Source: an uncultured Bacteroidales bacterium
GTDB taxonomy: Bacteria; Bacteroidota; Bacteroidia; Bacteroidales; Paludibacteraceae
DNA: 64,000 bases
Assembly: GCA_902798965.1 (NCBI GenBank)
Contig: CADBYS010000022.1
Span: 20,652 to 84,651, forward strand
Reading direction: 5' to 3'
Both the position numbers and the translations under genes were made by a program. Positions 17,850 through 25,669 of the stretch are shown here, in pieces (position 1 is the first letter of the stretch; each line of letters starts with the position of its first letter). The notes under the pieces are model-generated. The model ran no database searches, had not been told where the DNA came from, and saw nothing but the letters and a program-made list of their open reading frames with translations.

Positions 17850-18788
17850 TTAAAAAAGTGACTGATTGTCGCTGAACATATATTTAACGAATGTCTCATA
17901 ATCCGAAATGCTACGGATTGGTAATATGTGAGATGTCTTCATTTTTTTTATGTCTTTAACTCCTACGAATTCGGCAACGCCCAACTTTCCTTTTTCTATT
18001 ACCATTCTATTTGCGCCAAACACCTCGGTTTCATATTCTGAAGACTTATTATATTCTATGACTCCTATAGGACGAGGTAACTTGCTGAAAGCCTCCATTG
18101 TGTACTTTGATCCTCCAGTTACAGAACTCTGCACAAGAATTAAGCCATGAGATATTTGAGCTTGCAAATTGCTTGCGATACTCCCCGAATAACTATTTTC
18201 TTTCTGTCCAGGAAAGAATGAAGATACTATTAAGCCACCTGCTTCTATAACTGCTTCAATGTTTTTTTGATGATGCGCTGTACATGTGTTTTCGTAATCA
18301 ATCCCTCCAGATATAATTCCAACAACATTAGGTAAAATCTTATCATCCACTTTTATAACATGCTCATCAATGCCTTCCACTAATCCATTACAGAGGGAAC
18401 ATTGTTGAGAGAAATAAGCGCCCAATCGCTCAGCTATTCTATTTCCGAGTAAGGAACTATGCCTTGTTCCTATTATAGCAACAACACGTTTGAGCAAATC
18501 TGTATTCCCTTTTGCATAAATCACAGCAGGTGCATTTGGAATGGTCTTTAATTGAGACGGATATTCAGAAGAAAGAAAACTAATTATTTTAGCGTTATTC
18601 TTATCTGCTTCAAACATGTACCGTTTAGCATCATTTTGATACTGCTCTAAAAACGGCACCTGCTCCGGCTTATGCTTCTTAACAAAGTCAAAGACATCGT
18701 TAGAAATCAGCCTGTCAATATTCTGACGCAAGAAGACAGGCCCACAACCTTTTACTTGTTGTAAAATTAATATATCCTCCGTTCTCAT
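17850..18788 (-). CDS. DprA/Smf-like SLOG-domain protein
   Basis: 312 residues. An N-terminal helical part (ILILQQVKGCGPVFLRQNI, helix-hairpin-helix-like) precedes a Rossmann-like DprA/SLOG domain at about 100-245: VVAIIGTRHSS (102-112), NGLVEGIDEHV (134-144, matching the SGLA.GID block), VGIISGGIDY (156-165) and SSVTGGSKYTMEAF (221-234). The RNR segment of true DprA is replaced by IASNLQAQIS, so competence DNA processing is unlikely. SLOG proteins of this kind occur in nucleotide-based conflict systems. Its start overlaps the stop of the HAD-PRTase gene by 4 bp, making a two-gene module. Confidence 0.75.
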   Translation of the reverse strand: MRTEDILILQQVKGCGPVFLRQNIDRLISNDVFDFVKKHKPEQVPFLEQYQNDAKRYMFEADKNNAKIISFLSSEYPSQLKTIPNAPAVIYAKGNTDLLKRVVAIIGTRHSSLLGNRIAERLGAYFSQQCSLCNGLVEGIDEHVIKVDDKILPNVVGIISGGIDYENTCTAHHQKNIEAVIEAGGLIVSSFFPGQKENSYSGSIASNLQAQISHGLILVQSSVTGGSKYTMEAFSKLPRPIGVIEYNKSSEYETEVFGANRMVIEKGKLGVAEFVGVKDIKKMKTSHILPIRSISDYETFVKYMFSDNQSLF

Positions 18789-20077
18789 ATACTATCATTA
18801 ATGTTTTCAATATATCCGCATCCGTCTCCCCCATACTCTGGAGAAACGCAACTATAGAAACGATTCCCCTTTTGCCTGTTAATCTTTATTCTCATCTTCT
18901 TTCCACAAACTGGACAAACCTTGTTATCCAAAACATCAAATGTCATTTGGAATAGAGTGATAAAGAGGACTTTTTGCGCACCGCTATTCATCAACAAATG
19001 GCATATATAGTAGGCTGTTGCTCCTGTGGTTAGTTGGTCATCTATTACGATAATGCTTTTGTTATATACATCAACGTCAGAAGAAAGTCTTAAGTATTTC
19101 TCTAAATATTTTTTTCTTTCTGCGTATATCGGTTGATTGCGAAGCGAACCGGAAATAGTTTCGTCCCAACAAAAAAGTTCTTGTTTTGGTATCTCTGCAT
19201 CTATACGCATGAATACTGCTTTTAACTTATCTGTTGGAATTGTTGTCGCTTTATCAGGAATATATGTGCAGACATCCCATTTCTCATTTTTTACAGATGC
19301 CTGAGAAATATATCTTGTAACAGCAAGTGCCATGTTCTGTAAATAATCATCTGTTCGTTCCTGATTTGACAGTTGATAATACATATCTGCCCGAGCGTAA
19401 GAATCACATATGCCACTTTGCTGCCTTGCAAGACATCGAATAGCATAATAACTATTCCTATCATGAGAATCTATAACAGTGTTATATTTTATAGCACGAG
19501 TTGATTGCGTTTCTGCGAAAACACTTTCTAATGTATATAAATAATCTTGTGGCGCATCAATAACTCTATCCGCCTCGGCAAAGTCCTTTACAAAGAAAGT
19601 TGGACCATATTTAATTATTGTCATACGATCGCCTATACCATCCCTATCATCTTTTATTTCATTTGTGGTTTGATACTGAATCATCCCCATGGTCATAACT
19701 CCTAATTTACGCCCTAATTCTATATCTAATTTAGTATCACCAATAACAATACATTTACCTGATGTAAATAAATCCTGATATAGGTCATAGCCTTGTATAA
19801 AGTCTCGAACTTTACTATCATTTGGTTTGTCTGTTAAAGAAACAGCATCTACATCAAAAATCTTGGCGGCTTCATTAACATAATCCGGATGAGAATCAGA
19901 AATAATCACAATACAATCTCCCTTCTCTTTCCTTTGTAGCACGAATTCTTTTGCGCCATAGAACACGGGTATTTTATCATACGTTATTTTTGTATGACCA
20001 TCTTTATATTCTTTCCATGAAGGATGAACGGTGTTGACTAGTGTTCCATCTAAATCTATTAAGATTAGCATTGCCAT
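18785..20077 (-). CDS. HAD phosphatase - phosphoribosyltransferase - zinc ribbon fusion
   Basis: 430 residues in three parts. HAD hydrolase at 1-170: DLDGT with Asp8 and Asp10, Ser60 in IISDS, and GDTKLD with Asp114 and Asp118. ComF-like phosphoribosyltransferase at about 200-385, with the PRPP loop IIVIDDQLTTGATA (342-355). A C-terminal four-cysteine zinc ribbon has Cys388, 391, 410 and 420. The start was set at ATG 20077; a second ATG at 20071 is equally possible, and an upstream TTG at 20083 is less likely. The combination suggests making or removing a nucleotide-like metabolite. It is the first gene of a two-gene operon with the DprA-like protein, under the shared operator. Confidence 0.78.
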   Translation of the reverse strand: MAMLILIDLDGTLVNTVHPSWKEYKDGHTKITYDKIPVFYGAKEFVLQRKEKGDCIVIISDSHPDYVNEAAKIFDVDAVSLTDKPNDSKVRDFIQGYDLYQDLFTSGKCIVIGDTKLDIELGRKLGVMTMGMIQYQTTNEIKDDRDGIGDRMTIIKYGPTFFVKDFAEADRVIDAPQDYLYTLESVFAETQSTRAIKYNTVIDSHDRNSYYAIRCLARQQSGICDSYARADMYYQLSNQERTDDYLQNMALAVTRYISQASVKNEKWDVCTYIPDKATTIPTDKLKAVFMRIDAEIPKQELFCWDETISGSLRNQPIYAERKKYLEKYLRLSSDVDVYNKSIIVIDDQLTTGATAYYICHLLMNSGAQKVLFITLFQMTFDVLDNKVCPVCGKKMRIKINRQKGNRFYSCVSPEYGGDGCGYIENINDSI

Positions 20078-20104
20078 GTACAAGACTTATTTTCGTTTTC
20101 GAGT

Positions 20105-20143
20105 GCAAAGGTACTGCTTCGTTGTGCAACCTATTTGCACAAG
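20105..20143 (-). promoter_or_regulatory. Promoter/operator block of the HAD-PRTase operon
   Basis: Minus strand: -7 box TACCTTTG (20106-20113), preceded by the inverted repeat TTGTGCAA-n5-TTGCACAA (20122-20142). Same 39-bp block as 17809-17847. The predicted start of transcription is about 25 nt before the coding start. Confidence 0.78.
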
Positions 20144-20170
20144 TGGGGAGGGGGAGTTCTTTTTTGTTTT

Positions 20171-21850
20171 TTATCTGTATTTCGGATTGGTAATGTATGT
20201 TTGTCCATTAGCTGTGCGTGGTTTTGTGCGTAAAAGAATACCTTCCGTTATCAAATCAGGAATGATAAAGTTGCGGAGATAGGCCGGTGCTTTATGCAAG
20301 AGTGCTGCTAACTCCTCAGTTGAATGCTCCACGATACATGCCTCTATGATGCAAGCACGTATTTGCTCTGGTTTCATACGCTGTTTGACCTTAGGCGCAA
20401 CTATTGAATCAATCAAACGCTTGTTCGCCTCCAAATAATCAATAGCACCAGTTTGCTTGACGCTTGCAATATTAGAAGCCTCGCATGCAATATTAGGCAC
20501 GCCGCTTGCAATATTAGGGAGCCCGCTTGCAATATTAGCCTCTTCACTTGCAACATTAGGACTTTCACTTGCAATATTAGTTGCCATATTGGCCCTCTCA
20601 CTTGCCATATTAGACTCTCCACTTGCAACATTACCTTCTTTATCCTCGCGCCAAATGGTAGTTACGAACTCACCACCCAGATCAATCGTTGGGGCAAGCA
20701 GGTGCGCCTCCAGCATCTTGCGGATATTCTCTGTAATACCCGTTCCGTATTTCTCAATATAGCCGACTTGATACAACGCTTCCGCCAAGAACGGATTGTG
20801 AGGGAATGATCCATGCTCCGTCATCAGGTCTGCCTTAGTCAGGTCAACGGGAAGTCTCCCCGGATTGCGAACTACAACCCGATTACGGAAGACAGACACT
20901 TGCACACTACCCTTGCTGTTATAGTCGCGGTGAACTACCGCATTCACAATGGTCTCGAAGATAACAGGACGCGGCAACTCGAATACAGCTTCTGCATCTG
21001 GTGTAACATTGCGGGCTTCATGGCGCAACGATAGTTTCGACATTACCCAACTTGTTGCCTGCGAAATCTGGTCAAGCACATCGCCTTCGAATGTCTTGTA
21101 GTCCTCAATGGGCTTCATTACTTCGTTCGTCAGGAACCATGCGCACTTGACAACCGCTGTCGGGAAGAAGAACTGCGGATCTTTGGCAAAGAGCAACAAT
21201 GCGGCGTTGGTGGGTTTGCCGTCGCGCAACATGCGGAAATGCTTCAGCAGTTCAATCGGGGTTGTATCTTCGGGCAAGGGGAATCCGCGTTTGTTACGTG
21301 CCTTACGGATGAACTCACGGACTTTATTCGGGTCAATCTCATCCATATTGGCATCATAACGTACTTGCTCATCGAGGCTCTGCTCCTGAATGATGCCTTT
21401 ATATTTTAGGAATGCGTGCAACGACTGTTTGACCAATGATAGCAGTACTGACGGATTAGAGAACACGCGGTACGTCAGTTCGTCCTGCACACGGCGGAAG
21501 AAACGCTCCTCACGCTCATCGCGTGGTTGTTCGTCCAAGTCTTTGATGAAAGCCACGCGGTAGGCATTGCCTTCGCCGGCAGCGTTGTATTCCTTCTCAG
21601 TAGGCGACAGTTCTCCGTCAGCGGCATTGCCGTAGTATTGACCGATAAGTGCCAGATAGACCTCACTCGCTGCGGCCTCTTCCAGATAGAGTTGACGGGG
21701 ATTGGTATCCTGTGCGGCAGTCTTTTCGAAGATGAACGGCTCGAAATATTGGTTCATCAACTCATCTTGCCGGATATAATCGTAAAGCCGCAACCGCTCG
21801 GACGCGAACTCTGATTGCACACTACTGATAAAGACTTTGAACTTGGGCAT
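20171..21850 (-). CDS. DUF4062 - HATPase (AlbA-type) - wHTH protein
   Basis: 559 residues from MPKFKVFISS (21850), 13 bp after the WYL gene stop; an earlier in-frame start at 21958 lies inside the WYL gene. Order: DUF4062 domain (KVFISSVQSEFASER, 5-19), a helical middle, and a GHKL-type ATPase-like domain at about 260-400 (ETIVNAVVHRDYNSKG, RNPGRLP, EKYGTGITENIRKML). A linker of tandem heptapeptides of NIASGLP type follows, and then a C-terminal winged helix (STEELAALLHKAPAYLRNFI). Proteins of this build are common in defence and stress islands, but no activity is assigned. Likely operon with the WYL regulator. Confidence 0.78.
   Translation of the reverse strand: MPKFKVFISSVQSEFASERLRLYDYIRQDELMNQYFEPFIFEKTAAQDTNPRQLYLEEAAASEVYLALIGQYYGNAADGELSPTEKEYNAAGEGNAYRVAFIKDLDEQPRDEREERFFRRVQDELTYRVFSNPSVLLSLVKQSLHAFLKYKGIIQEQSLDEQVRYDANMDEIDPNKVREFIRKARNKRGFPLPEDTTPIELLKHFRMLRDGKPTNAALLLFAKDPQFFFPTAVVKCAWFLTNEVMKPIEDYKTFEGDVLDQISQATSWVMSKLSLRHEARNVTPDAEAVFELPRPVIFETIVNAVVHRDYNSKGSVQVSVFRNRVVVRNPGRLPVDLTKADLMTEHGSFPHNPFLAEALYQVGYIEKYGTGITENIRKMLEAHLLAPTIDLGGEFVTTIWREDKEGNVASGESNMASERANMATNIASESPNVASEEANIASGLPNIASGVPNIACEASNIASVKQTGAIDYLEANKRLIDSIVAPKVKQRMKPEQIRACIIEACIVEHSTEELAALLHKAPAYLRNFIIPDLITEGILLRTKPRTANGQTYITNPKYR
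20455..20640 (-). repeat. 21-bp tandem repeat coding for NIASxxx heptapeptides
   Basis: About eight units of 21 bp, roughly GCAATATTAGG plus ten variable bases. They encode NVASGES, NMASERA, NIASES, NVASEEA, NIASGLP, NIASGVP, NIACEAS and NIAS in the linker between the HATPase and winged-helix domains. Confidence 0.85.
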
Positions 21851-21863
21851 ATTCTCCTGGACT

Positions 21864-22847
21864 TTATTTGTATAATTGCTGCATTCTCTGTATCTTTTCT
21901 TGCACTTCCTGCCGCAGATGTTCCGGCTGGAGCACTTCGACATCATCGCCGAACTCAAGCAGGAGCGCCATCAGTTCGCGGTTGGGTTTGACGGTTATCT
22001 CAATGATGCCGTTCTCCTTGTCCTTTAGTTTTTGCGAGTGATGCAGGGGCTTGGAATGCACATATGGGAATCGGCTCGGGCTGAACTTCAATAGCACATG
22101 CTCGGCGAGCACATCAGGGATCGTTACACCTATCACATCATCGAAGTATTCCTCAAAGTCTATATCTGTAGGCTGGTATTTGGCTGTCGATGGTTCAATT
22201 GCAACAATCCTATCCAATGCGACATTTACAATCCTTCCGTGCTCGTCGGCAGCAAACAAGAACCAGCGATTGTTATATTGCTTGATATGATACGGACTAA
22301 GCGTCCAATGCACCTCGGGTTTACCGAACGGCTGATAATCGAGTTCTATCGCCTGCTGGTTGATTATGTAATTGAATAGTGACTCAAGATATTCGAGCCC
22401 GGTAACGTATGGGTTGGCATCGAAACTGATGACATTGGCAGTATGCTCGCTTTGTTGCATCTCGGCCTCCACTTTAGTCAGCAGTTCAGTCATCCATCCG
22501 AATTGCGGCAAGCCTTTCAGGCGGCTGAGCATCAGTATGGTATCTTTGAGGGTTGATAGTTCCTCTTCACTCAGCGGCAGCTGCCGGATGCTGAACTCCA
22601 TATCTTCATACTTGTAATACACGCGCCCATATGCATCTCGCAGGTGCTCTATATTGACATGATAGATTGCCTCAAACTCATTGATGTCATACTTGACGGT
22701 GCGCACACTTACCGGCGTGCAGTCATATCTGGTCAAAGCACGATTGCACGCATCGAGCAAATCCTCGATGTAATAGCGCTTGTTATGGTTGCGAAAGCAA
22801 CTATCCAACGCTTGATGACGTATGAGTTTTTGTTTGACTACGGGCAT
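21864..22847 (-). CDS. WYL-domain transcriptional regulator
   Basis: 327 residues. The N-terminal region, with a winged-helix look (RYYIEDLLDACNRAL, VSVRTVKYDINEF), precedes a WYL domain at about 160-250 (IELDYQPFG, LSPYHIKQYNNRWFLFAADE, ALDRI) and a WCX-like C-terminus (EHVLLKFSPSRFPYVHSKP). WYL proteins sense ligands, often nucleic acid or nucleotides, and control phage-defence loci. It lies between the DUF4062 gene and the decayed AlbA-type gene on the same strand with short gaps (13 and 23 bp). It is a candidate to read the island operators. Confidence 0.85.
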   Translation of the reverse strand: MPVVKQKLIRHQALDSCFRNHNKRYYIEDLLDACNRALTRYDCTPVSVRTVKYDINEFEAIYHVNIEHLRDAYGRVYYKYEDMEFSIRQLPLSEEELSTLKDTILMLSRLKGLPQFGWMTELLTKVEAEMQQSEHTANVISFDANPYVTGLEYLESLFNYIINQQAIELDYQPFGKPEVHWTLSPYHIKQYNNRWFLFAADEHGRIVNVALDRIVAIEPSTAKYQPTDIDFEEYFDDVIGVTIPDVLAEHVLLKFSPSRFPYVHSKPLHHSQKLKDKENGIIEITVKPNRELMALLLEFGDDVEVLQPEHLRQEVQEKIQRMQQLYK

Positions 22848-22870
22848 TTTATTCTTAATGATTGTGCAGT

Positions 22871-23616
22871 TTAGAGCAACTGCCAGACGCCTTTGACATT
22901 GGAGTGCTCCTTATTGATATAGCCGTTATCCTTCAGCCAAATAGTAGCTCGCTCTATCGTGCTATCATCCACACCCAAATTATCAGCCATTTGAGCTTGC
23001 TTGATTTTTGGGTTCAAGCAAATCAGTTCGTACACATTTCTAATTGTCAATGTCGGGAATGCGGGTTTTTGCCCATTTCCCTCATCATTTTCCCTCATTT
23101 TTGAGGGTTTTTGAATATTTTCCTTCACATTTTCCCCCATTTCTGCGGGTTTTTGAGTCTTTTTACCCTCATTTTCCCCCATTTTGGGGTATTTTTGTAC
23201 ATTTCCCCCATCATTTTCCCCCATTTCTGCGGGTTTTATGTCAGATTCCGATTCTATGAGTCCTTGTTCGATAGCAGAGGCGATCAGCCGGTCGGGGATA
23301 GCCGACTTATATTCAACAACCCATACGGCTGTTCCATAGTCTCCACCCCCATACTCGGTTGGGGTTGGATATTACCGTCAGTGCGTATAGCTGCTACGTT
23401 CTTCAGTAACTCATCGGTCACATCAATCGGATGAATACTGCCATCATCATTCACGCCAAGGAACAAGTAGCCCGGCTTGCGATTGTTTGGCAGGTCATTG
23501 GCGAACGCGCAAATAACCTGACCAAACTTGTCCGTATTGGTCGTGCTGATTGTTCGCTCCACGCGGTCGCTTTCCAAATCTGTAAGCAATGCTCGTATTT
23601 CGCCGCTTGGTATCAT
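22871..23616 (-). pseudogene. Decayed AlbA-domain ATP-binding protein
   Basis: Two frames of one former gene. The 5' part (23616 down to 23284) codes for an AlbA_2 domain, ESDRVERTIST...FANDLPNNRKPGYLFLGVNDDGS...DELLKNVAAIRTDGNIQP, ending in a frameshift. The 3' part continues in another frame (from about 23300 to 22871) with IPDRLIASAIEQGL, four 14-residue repeats MGENxGxxxQKPAE and a C-terminal winged helix. The whole HATPase centre is missing, so an internal deletion plus frameshift removed it. A promoter is still present at 23673-23704. It is probably no longer functional, although the two fragments could be made separately. Confidence 0.7.
23050..23235 (-). repeat. 42-bp tandem repeat in the AlbA pseudogene
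   Basis: Four units of 14 codons (MGENDGGNVQKYPK and variants) coding for a hydrophilic linker. The plus strand reads as repeated CCCTCATTTTCCCCCATTT blocks. Confidence 0.8.
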
Positions 23617-23672
23617 AATGTCAAAATATATTACAATATCTAGTTGTTGACATGAATTTTCAATTTCGCATA

Positions 23673-23704
23673 CAAAGTTACAAAAAAATTTTCAAATATG
23701 CAAG
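23673..23704 (-). promoter_or_regulatory. Promoter of the AlbA pseudogene - WYL - DUF4062 operon
   Basis: Minus strand: -7 box TAACTTTG (23673-23680), 20-bp spacer, -33-like CTTG (23701-23704, weak). Confidence 0.55.
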
Positions 23705-23878
23705 AGTAGGGAGCATTTTTTTGAGGAAAGAGAGCGAAAAAGTGAAAAATGTAAGAGCGATGGGGTTAATCAGTCCAAAATTGCCCAAAATTTATCCAAA
23801 ATTATTATGAAGGATTCTATTAATCCAAAAACAGACGATGGATTAGGCCGATGAGTATGCGAGAGGGGATGTTCTATT

Positions 23879-24081
23879 TGTGAGACGTGTCTCACATTTT
23901 AATTGTCCAGACGTGTTTGGAATATTCATTAGATTCCAGACTGCGGGGCATGAGTCATGGATGTGACGATATTTATGTGGTCGCATTTTGCGACCTCATC
24001 TTGATGTCACAATTTGTGACTTCAAGTTTAATGGCTTATTTAATGGCTCAATTGAGCCTTTATTTTTTATGAGCTCATAAA
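23879..24081. repeat. Chain of five short palindromes
   Basis: Within 200 bp: TGTGAGAC-GT-GTCTCACA (23879-23896), GGTCGCA-TTT-TGCGACC (23979-23995), GTCACAA-T-TTGTGAC (24006-24020), the perfect palindrome GGCTCAATTGAGCC (24045-24058) and the perfect TTTATGAGCTCATAAA (24066-24081). No convincing gene covers them; the 61-codon frame at 23887 has no family resemblance I can support. Confidence 0.75.
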
Positions 24082-24135
24082 TTGCTTGTTGCTTACCCAA
24101 CTTTTACCCAACTTTTTATTCTTTGAAAAATTACA

Positions 24136-24242
24136 TGAGACAGTTGAGACTCTTGAGACACTTCTAATTTTGTGATTGTATATCAGTCTGTTAGGCTGCT
24201 GCATGGCAATATAAAACTGTCTCAAGTGTCTCAACTGTCTCA
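24136..24242. repeat. 25-bp inverted repeat, 24 of 25 matching
   Basis: Left arm 24136-24160 begins TGAGACAGTTGAGAC and ends CTTGAGACA. The right arm 24218-24242 is its reverse complement with one mismatch. The loop is 57 bp. Each arm itself contains tandem TTGAGACA-like words. No target-site duplication is seen outside the arms. Confidence 0.85.
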
Positions 24243-24287
24243 AGAATCTCACGCAAAATTTTGCATGTCATTTTCTCTTGGACTTTT

Positions 24288-24403
24288 CCTAAAATTAGTA
24301 GACAGTTTTCTGCTAATTTCCCTAAACATATAGACACTCGTCCTAAGAAAGTAGACATTGTCCTAAAATTGTAGACAATCATCCGAATTTCATAGACAAG
24401 TCG
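24288..24403. repeat. Iteron-like direct repeats
   Basis: Five degenerate copies of CCTAAAAnnnTAGACAnTnnT begin at 24288, 24321, 24342, 24362 and 24383. The last four are 21, 20 and 21 bp apart, two helical turns, as in iterons bound by replication initiators. No rep gene is in the window. Confidence 0.6.
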
Positions 24404-24537
24404 GTCACCTCGCGCAGATGTGAGGGCGCGCGAGCGCGAAGATAGTTGTTCCCTGGTTGTTGCCTAATTATTCACTGACGGTTTCCTAATAGTTCCGTAG
24501 TGATTATGGGGAGCAACATAACGTTGGCATAAGGCTC

Positions 24538-24647
24538 GCTTATGTCTTGCTTAGCCTTTGCTTAGGTATTGATTAGGACTTGATCAGGACTATAGTCTAG
24601 GATAACCACGTCTTGACCATGATAAAACCACGTGTTGACCCCGATAA
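24538..24647 (+). repeat. 11-bp repeat array, copy 2
   Basis: Ten consecutive 11-bp units: GCTTATGTCTT, GCTTAGCCTTT, GCTTAGGTATT, GATTAGGACTT, GATCAGGACTA, TAGTCTAGGAT, AACCACGTCTT, GACCATGATAA, AACCACGTGTT, GACCCCGATAA. The array ends in AGGTTCACACTTTT, shared with the array at 13457. TAGTCTAGGAT is exactly shared with the array at 43703. Confidence 0.88.
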
Positions 24648-24680
24648 AGGTTCACACTTTTTGTGCGTAATCAGTAATCA

Positions 24681-24711
24681 GTGAGGGTGAGCGATTGACG
24701 CTCACCCTCAC
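24681..24711 (-). terminator. Perfect 13-bp hairpin downstream of the permease operon
   Basis: GTGAGGGTGAGCG, loop ATTGA, CGCTCACCCTCAC. GC-rich and placed 110 bp after the stop of the last permease gene. The T-run is poor on both strands, so it may be a barrier or a factor-assisted terminator. Confidence 0.65.
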
Positions 24712-24746
24712 ATATATCATTATATAGCCACTCTATGTTCGGTTAG

Positions 24747-24828
24747 TATCAATGCCGCTGCTATAACAGATGGTATCAATGCCGCTGCTAAAACAGATGG
24801 TATCGATACAACTGAAATGATTAGATGG
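24747..24828. repeat. 27-bp tandem repeats at the permease gene end
   Basis: Units TATCAATGCCGCTGCTATAA plus CAGATGG at 24747-24773 and 24774-24800, then a diverged 28-bp unit (24801-24828) that covers the stop codon and last codons of the permease gene. The array looks like a duplication outwards from the 3' end of the gene. Confidence 0.8.
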
Positions 24829-25669
24829 TATCGATAAAGAACTTCTGCTTGCGGTTGAACATCGCTATACCGATAACCAGCAGACCTGCGATGATGAGTG
24901 CGCTATAGCCGAGCGATGACCAGGCAAACTCCCCTGCCCCATAGGCGCCGTACTTGAACGATTCGATGATGGCTGTCATCGGGTTGAAGAGCATAATCTT
25001 GTGCAGCGTGGGGTTGGTAACGTAGCTGAGCGGATAGACGATCGGAGTAGCGTACATCCACAGCGAGACAAACACGCCAAAGAAGTTGGTGAGGTCGCGG
25101 TACTTGGTGGTAAGCGACGAGACGATCAATCCCAAGCCCAACGCCAAGCACTGAATCATAAAGATCAGTACAGGGAACAGCAGCAGATAGATGTTAGGAC
25201 GAAGGTTCACGCCCTTAATCACAAAGATCAGATACACGATCACGAAGGTGAGCAGCTGCAGCGAGAAGCGGAAGAGCTTGGAAGCTACGACCGAAACCGG
25301 CGACACCAGGCGCGGGAAATAGACCTTGCCGAATAAGCCGGCGTTGGTCTGGAACGTACCCGATACAGCAGTCAGGCACTCGGAGAAATACTCCCAGAGG
25401 CATATACCACTCAGATAGAAGACCGGTTGCGGGATATCGTCGGTAGGGATATCGGCAATACGTCCAAACACGACGATATACATGAACATCGTGAACAGCG
25501 GCGAGATAAAGTACCAGCCCATACCGAAGATGGTCTGCTTGAACTGCACCGTTATATCGCGCTTAATAAACAGCCAGATCAGATACTTCTTTTGCCACAG
25601 TTCCTTGAGTCCCAAGCCGCGGGAATAGGTATCCGGTGATATTTCAGTAGTCCAATATTCTTGCGTCAT
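24821..25669 (-). CDS. ABC-2 type polysaccharide export permease (Wzm-like), second copy
   Basis: 282 residues with six predicted membrane spans. The N-terminal soluble segment and QFKQTIFGMGWYFISPLFTM (about 42-61), plus TPIVYPLSYV and NPMTAIIESFKYG near the end, are hallmarks of the ABC-2 permeases that export O-antigen, teichoic acid or capsule chains. Together with the neighbouring paralogue (4-bp overlap) it may form a heterodimeric channel. No ATP-binding subunit is encoded next to it in this window. Confidence 0.9.
   Translation of the reverse strand: MTQEYWTTEISPDTYSRGLGLKELWQKKYLIWLFIKRDITVQFKQTIFGMGWYFISPLFTMFMYIVVFGRIADIPTDDIPQPVFYLSGICLWEYFSECLTAVSGTFQTNAGLFGKVYFPRLVSPVSVVASKLFRFSLQLLTFVIVYLIFVIKGVNLRPNIYLLLFPVLIFMIQCLALGLGLIVSSLTTKYRDLTNFFGVFVSLWMYATPIVYPLSYVTNPTLHKIMLFNPMTAIIESFKYGAYGAGEFAWSSLGYSALIIAGLLVIGIAMFNRKQKFFIDTI

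Noticed and set aside
20071-20083. TTG start for the HAD-PRTase gene
   Set aside because: It would add only MY before a normal ATG; the HAD fold starts at the ATG.
23044-24252. Several open frames of 60-110 codons on the plus strand and small frames around 23.9-24.3 kb as genes
   Set aside because: They are mirror frames of the repeat-rich pseudogene or run through palindromes; no family resemblance, poor starts. A faint likeness of SQFVTSS to ORF6N proteins was too short to use.
23050-24403. A CRISPR array
   Set aside because: Repeats are coding, degenerate or lack unique spacers of constant length; no cas genes are present.
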